From Elstera sp043721315 (lineage in GTDB: Bacteria; Pseudomonadota; Alphaproteobacteria; Elsterales; Elsteraceae), in NCBI GenBank assembly GCA_043721315.1, contig JAYSQZ010000034.1, positions 62,001 to 126,000 of the forward strand: a DNA stretch of 64,000 nt. Direction: 5' to 3'. The stretch's first letter is position 1; each line of letters begins with the position of its first letter. The notes under the pieces were generated by a model, which was given only the letters and a program-made list of their open reading frames with translations, made no database searches and had not been told where the DNA came from. Of the stretch, positions 8,768 to 17,737 are shown in pieces. Position numbers and translations under genes: made by a program.

Positions 8768-8947
8768 AGCAAACTACCTTTACACAATCACGGCGCTCGG
8801 TGCGCTCCTAAACAAACAAGCGGCACGGTAGCGCGCGAAAAGAGGGGCTGCAAGGGAAGGGGTTTCCTCGGCTGATTTAGAGGGCGACAGCTTAACGGAG
8901 TTCAGGCTAGGATTCGGGTCTTATTTGCCAAGGTCGAGTCTGCCGCT

Positions 8948-10699
8948 ATGAGCGTTTTCAACCCCGCCTCCCCCCTGCGCCGCCTCTACCGTTACGGCTT
9001 CCGCCACCGGAGGCAGATGCGGTGGGCGGTGTTTTATTCGATTATGAATAAGCTGTGCGATCTTGCGCCGGAAATCCTGATCGGGGCTGCGGTCGATGTC
9101 GTGGTGCGGCGCGATCAATCGTTTTTAGCGTCCTTGGGCCTGGTCGATCCGGTCTGGCAGCTTGGCTTGTTGGGCGTGCTGACGGTGCTGGTTTGGGGCG
9201 GCGAGTCGCTGTTTCAATATCTCTATCAACTGGCGTGGCGTGGGCTGGCCCAGACCATGCAGCACGAGTTGCGGCTGGATGCGTTCGCCCATGTGCAGAA
9301 GCTGGATATGGGGTTCTTCGAGGACCGTTCCACGGGCGGGCTGGTGTCGGTGCTCAACGACGACATCAATCAGCTTGAGCGGTTTCTCGATAATGGCGCG
9401 AACCAGATTCTGCAAATCACCACCGGGTGCATCGGCGTCGGTATCGTCTTCTTCCTCTTGCAGCCGACGATTGCGCTGCTGTCGATGCTGCCGATGCCCG
9501 TCATTATCCTTGGCAGTATTTGGTTCCAGGGCCGCGCGGAGCCGCTGTATGCCGACGTGCGCGAGAAAGCCGGGCTGATTTCCGCCCGCCTCGCCAATAG
9601 CCTGACGGGCATCGCCACGATTAAAAGCTACACGGCGGAAGCGCGCGAGGCCGAGGCGCTGGGTGAGGACAGCCAGCGTTACCGGGAGGCGAATGGCGCT
9701 GCGATCAAATTGTCGTCCGCCTTCATCCCCGTAGTGCGAATGGCCGTGCTGTGCGGGTTTATGGTGACGCTGGTGTACGGCGGCTGGCTAACGCTGGAGG
9801 ATAAGCTGGCCGTTGGCGCGTATTCGGTGCTGATTTTCCTCTCGCAACGCCTGCTGTGGCCGCTGACGGAAATGGGATCGACGGTCGATCTCTACCAGCG
9901 CGCCATGGCCTCCACCCGCCGCGTGCTCGATTTGCTCGATACCCCTGCGTCGGATGAAGATCACGGCACGCCGCTAGGGTTGCGCGACGTAAAGGGCGAT
10001 GTGCGGTTTGATGCTGTTTCCTTCGCTTATGCCGGGCGGGAGCGGGTGCTGGACGCCGTGTCGGCCCATATTCCGGCAGGCACGGTCGCGGCCTTCATCG
10101 GCACGACCGGATCGGGCAAGAGCACGCTGGCAAAGCTGCTGATGCGCTTTTACGAGCCGAGCCAAGGCCAAGTATTGCTCGACGGGCAACCGATTGCGGG
10201 CCTTCGCATCCGCGATTTGCGCCGGGCGATCAGCTTCGTTAGCCAAGATGTATTTCTGTTCGATGGCACCGTGGGCGAGAATATCGCCTATGGCGCCGTG
10301 GGCCGGGACGTGCCGCCAACCCAAGACGACATCGAACGCGCCGCCCGCCTCGCCGAAGCCCATGAGTTCATCGTTGGCCTGCCGCAAGGGTATGCGACGC
10401 TGGTGGGGGAGCGTGGTCAAAAGCTCTCCGGCGGGCAACGTCAACGCCTCTCCCTCGCCCGCGCCATTCTAAAAGACGCGCCGATTCTGGTCCTCGACGA
10501 AGCCACTTCCGCCGTGGACAATGAAACCGAAGCCGCGATTCAACGCAGCCTCGAAACCATCGCCGTGGGCCGCACCACTCTGGTCATCGCCCACCGGCTG
10601 ACGACCATCCGCCATGCCGATCAGGTGTTCACGGTGGAAGACGGGCGGATTGTGGAGGTGAAAGGAAAAGCGGAATGGCTTGGTTCGGCGGAAGGGTAA
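8948..10699 (+). CDS. ABC exporter, fused permease and ATPase
   Basis: A 583-residue half-transporter of the type IV exporter (ABCB-like) kind. Residues about 20-310 form the six-helix transmembrane domain; residues about 350-575 the nucleotide-binding domain. Walker A is GTTGSGKST near residue 385, the signature LSGGQRQRLSLARAIL near 492, Walker B ILVLDEATSAVD just after, and the switch histidine in LVIAHRLTT. It would work as a homodimer exporting lipid, peptide or drug; no neighbouring gene points to the substrate. Transcribed divergently from thyX across a 180-bp gap. Confidence 0.93.
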   Translation: MSVFNPASPLRRLYRYGFRHRRQMRWAVFYSIMNKLCDLAPEILIGAAVDVVVRRDQSFLASLGLVDPVWQLGLLGVLTVLVWGGESLFQYLYQLAWRGLAQTMQHELRLDAFAHVQKLDMGFFEDRSTGGLVSVLNDDINQLERFLDNGANQILQITTGCIGVGIVFFLLQPTIALLSMLPMPVIILGSIWFQGRAEPLYADVREKAGLISARLANSLTGIATIKSYTAEAREAEALGEDSQRYREANGAAIKLSSAFIPVVRMAVLCGFMVTLVYGGWLTLEDKLAVGAYSVLIFLSQRLLWPLTEMGSTVDLYQRAMASTRRVLDLLDTPASDEDHGTPLGLRDVKGDVRFDAVSFAYAGRERVLDAVSAHIPAGTVAAFIGTTGSGKSTLAKLLMRFYEPSQGQVLLDGQPIAGLRIRDLRRAISFVSQDVFLFDGTVGENIAYGAVGRDVPPTQDDIERAARLAEAHEFIVGLPQGYATLVGERGQKLSGGQRQRLSLARAILKDAPILVLDEATSAVDNETEAAIQRSLETIAVGRTTLVIAHRLTTIRHADQVFTVEDGRIVEVKGKAEWLGSAEG

Positions 10700-10763
10700 T
10701 AGCAGGGGGTATTGTCTTGGCTTTTAGTAAAGCGAAGGCGTGGTGGAGATGTATAGGTCTTCA

Positions 10764-12005
10764 TCAACCCGTTATAATAGTCATAAACCACGCCCGCTCC
10801 CGATACCCATCCATCCCTGGCAGCGTGAGCAGCGTCGGCCCATCCGGTAAATCTTGGCAATCTTCGAGCGCAAGCCGCGCAGCGTCTTCGTCGCCGCGTA
10901 GGGCGTGAACGATGGCTTCGTGGAAGCTATGGCGGTGGCCGCGTGCGGTTGCGGCGGCGCTATAAGCCACCAGCGCGTCGTCGAAATGCAAATCGGCTTC
11001 CCCGTCGCGCACGAGGCGCGCGTGCAGCAGATGGGCGTTGCCGAGAGTGGTCAGCAGGCCAGGGTCGCGCCGTTCGGTCATGTCCACGGCTTCTTGGAAG
11101 CGGCTGAGGGCGACGAACAACAGCCGGGCGGCGTCGCGGTTGCCCACATAGCCCGCCATTTCAATCAGCGTCTTGCCGTGTAGAACTCGAATATCCACCG
11201 TGTCGGGCAGCAGGCTGATTGCGTCGTTCGCCATCATCGCGGCTTGTTTCACGAGGGCGAACGCCGCCTCTTCATCCTCGCTGGTGTAGGAGCCATTCAG
11301 CAGCATTTCAGCGAGCGCAGGGATGGAGTTTTTCAGCTCTGGCAGCTTCGGCACTGCCGCCCGTAGCAGGGTGACGATGCGGTTGAGGCGGGCCGCAACA
11401 TTATCGGGATCGAGCCGGGCGCTCACTTGCAGAGTATCGAGCAGCGGCAGTAGCGTAACCACCTGCATCGGCGCGACTTTATACCGGGCTTCTGCGGCGG
11501 CAAGTTCCGCATCAATCGCGTCGAGACGATCGTCGGAGACCTCGCCTGCCCCTGATTCAATCAGCGCCAGCAACAACCGAGATTGCGTGAGCGCGAGGCG
11601 GTTCAGCGAAATATCGAGCCGCTGGGCTTTGCTAAGGGCCGCTTCCGCGCCTTGCAGCAGATCGAGCAAGGGGGTTGCCCCAGCATCCGCCAGCCGCAAC
11701 AGAGCAATACCCATGACTTGCCACAACCGCCCATCTTCAGGCGCGCGCTCCAGCGCGTCGTGCAGCATATCCTCGGCGGCTTCGAGGGCGGGCAGATCAC
11801 CTGCTTCCGCCGCCGCCAGCAGAAATGCCGCACGGGTGCCAACGGCTAGCGCTTCGCCGCCCGAGGCGGTTTTCAACTGCCGCTCCAGGCGGCTTTTCGC
11901 AGCGTCTAGGCTCGGTTCGTGATCAAGAACCGTCCGAGCGACCTCTAGCAGGCTGCCTGCCTCTAGGTGCCGCGCCGGAACCGGCCAAAGCAAGGCGCGC
12001 GTCAT
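10764..12005 (-). CDS. helical-repeat protein of unknown function
   Basis: A 413-residue soluble, alanine- and leucine-rich protein with no signal peptide or membrane segment. Regular helical pairs (for example DAAKSRLERQLKTASGG, AAEDMLHDALERAPEDGRLW, ALVAYSAAATARGHRH) suggest a tetratricopeptide-like superhelix, but no strict TPR consensus is seen. The ATG at 12005 is ten bases after the stop of the acidic 215-residue gene, so both form an operon; the longer frame start at 12068 would overlap that gene. I do not recognise the family. A scaffold role is a guess from fold only. Confidence 0.78.
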   Translation of the reverse strand: MTRALLWPVPARHLEAGSLLEVARTVLDHEPSLDAAKSRLERQLKTASGGEALAVGTRAAFLLAAAEAGDLPALEAAEDMLHDALERAPEDGRLWQVMGIALLRLADAGATPLLDLLQGAEAALSKAQRLDISLNRLALTQSRLLLALIESGAGEVSDDRLDAIDAELAAAEARYKVAPMQVVTLLPLLDTLQVSARLDPDNVAARLNRIVTLLRAAVPKLPELKNSIPALAEMLLNGSYTSEDEEAAFALVKQAAMMANDAISLLPDTVDIRVLHGKTLIEMAGYVGNRDAARLLFVALSRFQEAVDMTERRDPGLLTTLGNAHLLHARLVRDGEADLHFDDALVAYSAAATARGHRHSFHEAIVHALRGDEDAARLALEDCQDLPDGPTLLTLPGMDGYRERAWFMTIITG

Positions 12006-12015
12006 AGGGGGAGGG

Positions 12016-12663
12016 TTACGCTTCCTCTGCGGGTTCCCACGGCAGCGGAATTTCGGCTTCCGTGCCAAGGATGCGGCAGAGGGTAATCAGATCGGCTTCG
12101 GTCGTCTCAGGGTTGCTGTAGAGTTCCGGGATTGGTAGGAACCGCCCATCTTCCGGCAGATCGCACAGCGTGCTGAGGATTTCCGAAGGATCGTCCAGCC
12201 CATCAAGGTCCGCACCATTCAGGTAATCGAGGCAGACGGCGAGCAGGTCGGCGAAATCTTCGTCCGTCTCGAACACTTCCGAAATATCGGCGGCGTCAAT
12301 GGTCACATACTCAAGGCCGGACGCACGTAAGACCTGGATCAGCAGATCTTTATGGTTCGACAGGCTACCGCGACCAGGATAAGCGGCTTCAAGGCGGGGA
12401 ACCGTGCGCTCCAACCGGGCAATGGCGTCGGTTACTTTGGCGAGCGGGGCTGTGAGTTGGGTCATCTCCTCCTCACCGCCTTCGGTATCGGTCGCGACCA
12501 TTTCGGCCTGATACAGTTGTTCGGTGCCGAATAGGCACAGCCATAGCAGGGGAATATTCTCCTCATCGACGGCAAGCGCCTTGAGGGTGATGCCTTCATC
12601 GGCGTCAACGCTAGGGTAGATCGTCTCTTGATCGCAGGCGAGCAGGAAGGCGAGGCGGGCCAT
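12016..12663 (-). CDS. acidic hypothetical protein
   Basis: A 215-residue, strongly acidic protein (many Asp/Glu, for example FETDEDFADLLAV and GADLDGLDDPSE). It begins MARLAFLLACDQETIYPSVD and has no signal peptide or membrane helix. I do not recognise it. First gene of a two-gene leftward unit with the helical-repeat protein; both are free of known motifs. The upstream 125 bp to the tRNA-Pro gene would carry the promoter. Confidence 0.78.
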   Translation of the reverse strand: MARLAFLLACDQETIYPSVDADEGITLKALAVDEENIPLLWLCLFGTEQLYQAEMVATDTEGGEEEMTQLTAPLAKVTDAIARLERTVPRLEAAYPGRGSLSNHKDLLIQVLRASGLEYVTIDAADISEVFETDEDFADLLAVCLDYLNGADLDGLDDPSEILSTLCDLPEDGRFLPIPELYSNPETTEADLITLCRILGTEAEIPLPWEPAEEA

Positions 12664-12788
12664 GACTGGTCCTTTCAGGCAAATAAGATAAATCTATAAT
12701 AAGCGAAACCGCTGAAGGTGGATAGAGCAGAGAGGCTTTGGCACGCCAAAACAAAACCGCCGCTGCGGTTTCCCACAGCGGCGGTGAT

Positions 12789-12865
12789 TGGTCGGAGTGA
12801 GAGGATTCGAACCTCCGCTCTCTTGCTCCCGAAGCAAGCGCTTTACCAGGCTAAGCTACACTCCG
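12789..12865 (-). tRNA. tRNA-Pro (anticodon CGG)
   Basis: Reading the minus strand, the acceptor stem CGGAGTG pairs with CACTCCG, the D-arm region is AGCTTAGCCTGGTAAAGC, the anticodon stem CTTGC/GCAAG holds the loop TTCGGGA (anticodon CGG, reading CCG proline codons), and the T-arm has GGTTCGAATCC. The 3' CCA is encoded at 12789-12791. Length is 77 bases including CCA. All expected helices form. Confidence 0.96.
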
Positions 12866-12933
12866 TCAGTGTCTTCCCCGCGTAAGGCGTAGTGCGGGGG
12901 AGGGCGGCTGTATAGCGCCCCCGTGCGATAGCG

Positions 12934-13950
12934 TCAATACCCCCGCGAAACCGCAAAATCTATGGCTTCCATCAGACTGCGGCGGATGGGCAGATCGGGG
13001 AAGCGCATCAACTCCGCCTTAGCCTCTTCACCTACCTGCCGCGCCCGTTCTACCGTTTCGCGCACGGTGCCGTGCTGGTCGATCAGGGCTTGGGCGCGCG
13101 CAAGGTCGGCGTCGGTCTGTTCCAGGTCTTCGATCGTGCGGTGCCAGAACGCCCGTTCGTCTGCGGTGCCGCGCGCATAGGCGAGAATGACGGGCAGGGT
13201 GACTTTACCCTCGCGGAAATCGTCGCCCACGGTTTTACCCAGCGCGGCTTCGCTCGCAGCATAATCCAAGGCATCGTCGATCAACTGAAAGGCAATGCCG
13301 AGCTTCGTGCCGAACCGGCGCAGGGCTTGAATTTCCTCTTCGGGCCGCTCTGCCACCACGGCCCCCACTTCGGCGGCGGCGGCAAAGAGCACGGCGGTTT
13401 TGGCGCTGATGACATCGAGATATTGCGCTTCTGTGGTCGCAAGATCGCCGGTGGTCAGCAATTGATGCACCTCGCCTTCGGCAATCACCGCCGAGGCTTC
13501 GGACAGCACCGCCAGCACACGCAACGCGCCGTCTTCCACCATCAGTTGAAAGGCGCGGGAGAAGAGAAAATCCCCCACCAGCACGCTCGATTTATTGCCG
13601 AAAATCGCATTGGCCGAGGCCGCCCCGCGCCGCAATAGGCTATCGTCCACTACGTCATCGTGCAGCAGGGTTGCGGTGTGGATGAACTCGACGCAGGCCG
13701 CGAGCTTTTGGTGCCGCGTGCCGCGATAGCCGCAGAGTTGGGCCGCCGCCAGCGTAATCAGCGGGCGCAGGCGCTTGCCACCCGCCGCGATCAAATGGCT
13801 GGCAAGCTGCGGGATCAGCACGACCGGGCTTTGCATCCGATCCAGGATAATCTGATTGACCGCCGCCATATCATCGGCCACGAGGGCCACCAAGCGGTCC
13901 AGGGACGGCGCGGCCTGGGGCGTTTCGAGCGAGGGCAGCGGTCGGGTCAT
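12934..13950 (-). CDS. ispB: polyprenyl (octaprenyl-type) diphosphate synthase
   Basis: A 338-residue trans-isoprenyl diphosphate synthase making the long side chain of ubiquinone. The first aspartate-rich motif is in LLHDDVVDDSLLRRG, the second in FQLIDDALDYAAS; the nearby GGKRLRPL and GDFLFSRAFQL are typical. Length fits the IspB group (about 320-340). The start is uncertain: the ATG at 13950 has AGGAGG rather far upstream (about 16 bases), while a second in-frame ATG at 14034 adds an Arg/Pro stretch derived from short TTGGTTTTGGCC repeats and is less likely. Divergent from the methyltransferase gene. Confidence 0.93.
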   Translation of the reverse strand: MTRPLPSLETPQAAPSLDRLVALVADDMAAVNQIILDRMQSPVVLIPQLASHLIAAGGKRLRPLITLAAAQLCGYRGTRHQKLAACVEFIHTATLLHDDVVDDSLLRRGAASANAIFGNKSSVLVGDFLFSRAFQLMVEDGALRVLAVLSEASAVIAEGEVHQLLTTGDLATTEAQYLDVISAKTAVLFAAAAEVGAVVAERPEEEIQALRRFGTKLGIAFQLIDDALDYAASEAALGKTVGDDFREGKVTLPVILAYARGTADERAFWHRTIEDLEQTDADLARAQALIDQHGTVRETVERARQVGEEAKAELMRFPDLPIRRSLMEAIDFAVSRGY

Positions 13951-14087
13951 GGCAGCGCGGGCGTCCCTCCTTGGTTTTGGCCTTGGTTTTGGCCTTGCAT
14001 CTCGACGCGCGAGGGGCAAAGCCCTAGTCTTCACTCATATCCTTGCGGCGCGAGCATAGGCGGCGCACCCGCAGGGTCAAGTCAGAT

Positions 14088-14864
14088 ATGCCGATGCGGC
14101 GGGTAACAAAGGCAAAAGCGCGCGTGTTTCTCCCTCAGCCCCTCACCGAAACCCCGTTTTACGGCGGCTCCTTGCGCCTACGGCAACCGGCGACGGGCTA
14201 CAGGGCCGCGATTGATCCGGTGTTGCTGGCGGCGAGCCTTCATCCGCCTGTAGGCGCTCTTCTTCTCGATCTAGGCTGCGGCGTGGGCGCGGCAAGCCTT
14301 TGCCTGCTGGCGCGGCGGGCCGACGTGTCGGTGATTGGCGTTGAAATCGACCCGCTCCTGGCCGCGCTCGCGCGCCAAAATGCCACGCTGAACGGGATGG
14401 AAGGCCGCTTTACCGTGATTGAAGGCAGGGTGGAGGCGCTAACGCGGGCGGATGTGCCTCAGGTTGCTGGAATTTTCAGCAATCCGCCGTTTCATGCGCC
14501 CGCCGCCACCGCTTCGCCAGAGGAGCGGCGCGCGCGCGCGACCCACGGCGCGGTTCTGGCGGACTGGACGGCACAAGCGGCGCGGCTGTTACCCCATCGC
14601 GGCACGTTTAGCTTAATCTACCGGGCCGATGGGCTGCCGGAGATTCTGGCGGCACTGGCGGGCGCGCGCTTCGGTGGGATCACGGTGGCCCCCCTGTGGC
14701 CCCGCGCCGAAACCCCCGCCAAGCGTGTGCGCGTGCAGGCGACGTTGGGCAGCCGGGCCGCGCTTCAGCTTCAGCCCGGTCTTATCTTGCACGGGGACGG
14801 CTCGGCCTTTACCCCGCAGACGGACGCGATTCTGCGCGGGCAATGCGCGTGGGAGACGCCGTGA
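14088..14864 (+). CDS. TrmN6-like N6-adenine methyltransferase
   Basis: A 258-residue SAM-dependent methyltransferase. LLLDLGCGVGAASLCLLAR is the glycine-rich SAM loop, GVEIDPLLAALARQNA the acidic ribose contact, and FSNPPFH the NPPF catalytic motif of N6-adenine or N5-glutamine enzymes. The pattern matches the tRNA1(Val) adenine-37 N6-methyltransferase group (YfiC/TrmN6), which often sits opposite the polyprenyl synthase gene in alphaproteobacteria. The ATG at 14088 is chosen; one two codons later is possible. The exact substrate cannot be proved from sequence. Confidence 0.85.
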   Translation: MPMRRVTKAKARVFLPQPLTETPFYGGSLRLRQPATGYRAAIDPVLLAASLHPPVGALLLDLGCGVGAASLCLLARRADVSVIGVEIDPLLAALARQNATLNGMEGRFTVIEGRVEALTRADVPQVAGIFSNPPFHAPAATASPEERRARATHGAVLADWTAQAARLLPHRGTFSLIYRADGLPEILAALAGARFGGITVAPLWPRAETPAKRVRVQATLGSRAALQLQPGLILHGDGSAFTPQTDAILRGQCAWETP

Positions 14865-14981
14865 CCTTTCGTGTCGGCGTGATGATGACTTGACTATGGG
14901 GTCAAGGCGGCGTTCGACTGCATCTCCTCGTTGTTGGTGTGTGAGATAAATGTATCGTATTAGTCCTTATATGGCGTTTTC

Positions 14982-16349
14982 GTGACCGAAGTTGGGCTTT
15001 CTCTTCTAGGGCAGGCGCGGGCCTCCTTGCGGCTGGCTTTGCCGATTATCGTCGGGCAGTTGGCGCTCATTGGCATGAACCTTGTTGCAACGCTGCTGCT
15101 CGGGCGGATTGGCACCGAAGCGATGGCGGCAGGCGCGCTGGGGGGCGCTTTCTTCTTTTCGGTGGCGGTGATTGCCAACGGCATTCTGTCCTCGACAGGC
15201 GTGATGGTGGCGCAGGCGGATGGTCAAGGCGATCCGGGCCGCGCCGCAGGCTATGCACAGCGCGCCGTATTGCTGGCGATTTTGTTGGCGGTCCCCGGTG
15301 GGACGCTGCTGTTTTTCGCGCCCGCTTTTCTGGCCGCGATTGGTCAGCCGCCCGAGTTGGTGGCGCTAACGGCACAGTATCTTCAGAGCCTTGCACCGGG
15401 GATGCTACCCTACGCCGTAGTGCTGGCGTTGCGCTATTTCCTGGCAGCCATTGAACGTCCGCTGATCGGCACTGTGATGGCGATTTTCGGCGTGGGTGTT
15501 GAGTTTATCGTTGGTCATGCGCTGCTGTCCGGGTGGCTCGGCACGCCAATGGGGGTGGAAGCGGTGGGCCTCTCGGTGACGGCGGGGTGCTTTGCTATGA
15601 TGGGCGGGATGCTGCTGTATCTGCGTTATGCGCCCCAGGTGCGTGCCTTTGGGCTGCATCGACGCGGGCGGGCGCAGCCAGGGCAGTTGTCCGATCTTTG
15701 GCGTATTGGCTGGCCGATAGGCGTGGCCTTCGGCGCAGAAACTCTGTTTTTCATGCTGACCACGATCTTGGCGGGTTATTTCACCGGGGCCGAGGTGGCC
15801 GCGCATAGCATTGGCTATCAGGGCATCACCACGGCCTTCATGATCGCGGTCGGTCTCTCTCACGCTACGATGGTGCGGGTGGCACGCGCAGCGGGCGAGG
15901 GGGATTTGCTGGCAGTGCGCCGAATTGGCTGGGCTGGAATCGGCCTCGGGATTGTTAGCATGGCCGGTACGGGCCTCGGTCTTGCCTTGGGTGGGCGCTG
16001 GATTGCCGCCCAGTTTCTCGATCCCACGAAAGCGGATGCGGCGGCAGTGTTCGATTTTGCCGCCCCTTTGCTCGTGATTGCGGCGCTGTTTCAACTGTTC
16101 GACGGCACGCAAGCGATTGCAGCCGGAGCCTTGCGCGGCTTGAAAGATTCGCGTGGGCCGATGGTGATCGGCCTCATCGCCTACTGGCCGATTGGCATGG
16201 CGAGCGGTGCGCTGCTGGCGTTCTGGCTGGATTTACGCTTGGTCGGACTATGGAGCGGCCTCGCGCTCGGTCTCGCGGTGGCGGCGGTGGCGCTCACGGT
16301 GCGCTTTCACTTGAAATCGCGGCACTTGCCAGACCTCGGAAAAGGGTGA
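14982..16349 (+). CDS. MATE family efflux transporter (first copy)
   Basis: A 455-residue inner-membrane protein with about twelve hydrophobic segments arranged as two similar halves, typical of multidrug and toxin extrusion (MATE) antiporters driven by H+ or Na+. Landmarks are LALPIIVGQLALIGMNLVAT in helix 1, QPPELVALTAQYLQSLAPGM, and FQLFDGTQAIAAGALRGLKD in the second half. The GTG start at 14982 fits the family N-terminus. A second MATE gene at 59103 shares the architecture and a FQLFDGxQ motif but is clearly diverged. Substrate unknown. Confidence 0.92.
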   Translation: MTEVGLSLLGQARASLRLALPIIVGQLALIGMNLVATLLLGRIGTEAMAAGALGGAFFFSVAVIANGILSSTGVMVAQADGQGDPGRAAGYAQRAVLLAILLAVPGGTLLFFAPAFLAAIGQPPELVALTAQYLQSLAPGMLPYAVVLALRYFLAAIERPLIGTVMAIFGVGVEFIVGHALLSGWLGTPMGVEAVGLSVTAGCFAMMGGMLLYLRYAPQVRAFGLHRRGRAQPGQLSDLWRIGWPIGVAFGAETLFFMLTTILAGYFTGAEVAAHSIGYQGITTAFMIAVGLSHATMVRVARAAGEGDLLAVRRIGWAGIGLGIVSMAGTGLGLALGGRWIAAQFLDPTKADAAAVFDFAAPLLVIAALFQLFDGTQAIAAGALRGLKDSRGPMVIGLIAYWPIGMASGALLAFWLDLRLVGLWSGLALGLAVAAVALTVRFHLKSRHLPDLGKG

Positions 16350-16360
16350 AAAGTAAGCCT

Positions 16361-16663
16361 ATGTTCGGTATCTCGCTCGGAAAACTCGTCGTTCTCGTCG
16401 TCGCCTGCGTCGTCGGCTGGATGCTGCTCACCAAATTGCGCGCAACGCCGCCGGGAACCCGCCGCGCGCCGCCCGAACCCGTGCCGCCGCCGGGAACCCG
16501 CCGCGCGCCGCCCGAACCCGTGCCGCCGCCGCAACCCGCCGCCCGCGCACCCGACTCCGCCGCGCAGATGGAAGATTTGCGGAAATGCACCTTCTGCGAC
16601 ACGTATGTTCCAGTGCGGAATGCGCGTTCTTGCGGGCTATCCCAGTGCCCGCACGCGGCGTAG
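16361..16663 (+). CDS. small single-helix membrane protein with CxxC knuckle
   Basis: A 100-residue protein with one N-terminal transmembrane helix (about residues 6-24), a proline-rich linker and a C-terminal motif CTFCDTYVPVRNARSCGLSQCPH whose four cysteines could bind zinc. This layout resembles the PP0621-like small membrane proteins of Proteobacteria, of unknown function. The linker contains two exact 13-residue repeats, PPGTRRAPPEPVP. It starts 11 bp after the MATE stop and is probably cotranscribed with it. Confidence 0.75.
   Translation: MFGISLGKLVVLVVACVVGWMLLTKLRATPPGTRRAPPEPVPPPGTRRAPPEPVPPPQPAARAPDSAAQMEDLRKCTFCDTYVPVRNARSCGLSQCPHAA
16447..16524 (+). repeat. 39-bp tandem repeat, two copies, in frame
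   Basis: Two consecutive 39-bp copies (starting at 16447 and 16486) encode two identical 13-residue units PPGTRRAPPEPVP in the linker of the small membrane protein. The copies look identical at the DNA level, which points to a recent duplication by slippage. Confidence 0.85.
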
Positions 16664-16691
16664 TTCTATGTTACTTAAAATCACTTTTTCC

Positions 16692-16801
16692 TTGACGAGA
16701 CATGTCCTAATCATACAGCATACAACTACGCACAAAGCGAATGTCGAACCGGTCATGCGGGCGACAAATCCTACGGCCCCTTAACGGGGCCGTAGTTGTT
16801 T
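16692..16801 (+). ncRNA. candidate small RNA (promoter plus terminator, no ORF)
   Basis: A -35-like TTGACG at 16692 and a weaker -10-like TACAGC at 16714 (16-base spacer) precede about 75 bases without an open frame, ending in a strong hairpin and T-rich tail (16771-16801). This would give a transcript of about 75 nt. The alternative is that the hairpin simply ends the MATE transcript. The call rests on shape alone. Confidence 0.3.
16771..16801 (+). terminator. Rho-independent terminator
   Basis: A perfect 10-bp stem (CTACGGCCCC with GGGGCCGTAG, loop TTAAC) at 16771-16795 is followed by TTGTTT. It ends transcription from the MATE/small-membrane-protein unit or from a small RNA, just before the AT-rich DUF3800 gene. 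Confidence 0.85.
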
Positions 16802-16822
16802 ATATCTAAAATGAAGGTTTAA

Positions 16823-17659
16823 ATGAAAATCTGCTATGTGGATGAGGCGGGCTGCACGGGGACGCTTCCTTCTGCAACTTCTGACATACAGCCCGTTTTA
16901 ACGATAGTCTCTATAATTGTGGATTATAGGTCATTGCATGATCTGACGGCGCAGTTTCTTCAATTAAAGCAACGTTTCTTTCCAGGGTTATTTCCTCAAG
17001 ATCGGCGTCGTTTCCTCGCAGGTATTTTGTCCGAGATAAAGGGGGCTGATTTACGTAGGCAGATAGCTTCACACAGTCGAAACAGCCGTCGCCATGCCTT
17101 TGGATTTATAGATGGAGTGTTTTCTATATTAGAGCAAAACAACGCTCTTGTTCATGGTCGAGTTTGGGTGAAGGGGGTTGGATCAATTTTTGATGGTAAG
17201 GCGGTATATACATACTCTGTTCAGTCCATATATTCTGTTTTTCAGATGCATCTCACTAGTGTTCAAGATTTTGGAATTGTCACATTGGACAGCAGATGGC
17301 AGCAACTGAATAGTCAGGTTTCCCATTCTGTATTTACGCAAAAATTCCGTATGTCTGGTGATGCCTATGATCGGATCATCGATATGCCCTCTTTTGCTCA
17401 TAGTGAAAATCATGCGGGTATTCAAATTGCCGATTTACTCGCTTCCGCTGTGCTTTTCCCCATGGCCACGCATAAATATTGCCAAGGTCATATACAGAGT
17501 GTCCATGTTAAAAATGAGTACGCCTTAATTCATGATCGATACAGAGACAGATTGAAAAAACTGCAATATCGCTACACTGAAGCTAATGGGCGGTGGCGTG
17601 GTGGCATCACCGTATCGGATGCGCTTGGGGAGCGTTCGGGCAACTTGTTGTTTTCATAA
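16823..17659 (+). CDS. DUF3800 domain protein in an AT-rich island
   Basis: A 278-residue protein opening MKICYVDEAGCTG, the DUF3800 start in which Asp and Glu resemble the first acidic residues of RNase H-like folds, and ending with the family motif GIQIADLLASA, whose aspartate is another conserved acid. DUF3800 proteins are widespread, patchy, often found in mobile or defence contexts, and have no settled activity; a nuclease role is predicted. The gene has many AT-rich codons and short T/A runs, unlike its GC-rich neighbours, so recent acquisition is likely. It stands alone between a terminator and glyQ. A weak site (GAAGG) precedes the ATG. Confidence 0.85.
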   Translation: MKICYVDEAGCTGTLPSATSDIQPVLTIVSIIVDYRSLHDLTAQFLQLKQRFFPGLFPQDRRRFLAGILSEIKGADLRRQIASHSRNSRRHAFGFIDGVFSILEQNNALVHGRVWVKGVGSIFDGKAVYTYSVQSIYSVFQMHLTSVQDFGIVTLDSRWQQLNSQVSHSVFTQKFRMSGDAYDRIIDMPSFAHSENHAGIQIADLLASAVLFPMATHKYCQGHIQSVHVKNEYALIHDRYRDRLKKLQYRYTEANGRWRGGITVSDALGERSGNLLFS

Positions 17660-17737
17660 TTGCGGAGCGCTTGATTTACGCGGCATCCGCAGACTAAGGT
17701 GCGCGCGATTTTCGTTGTGTCACCGAAAGGTCATAGA

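Noticed and set aside
14982..16349. The MATE genes at 14982 and 59103 as a recent duplication
   Set aside because: Only general family motifs are shared; overall sequence is well diverged.
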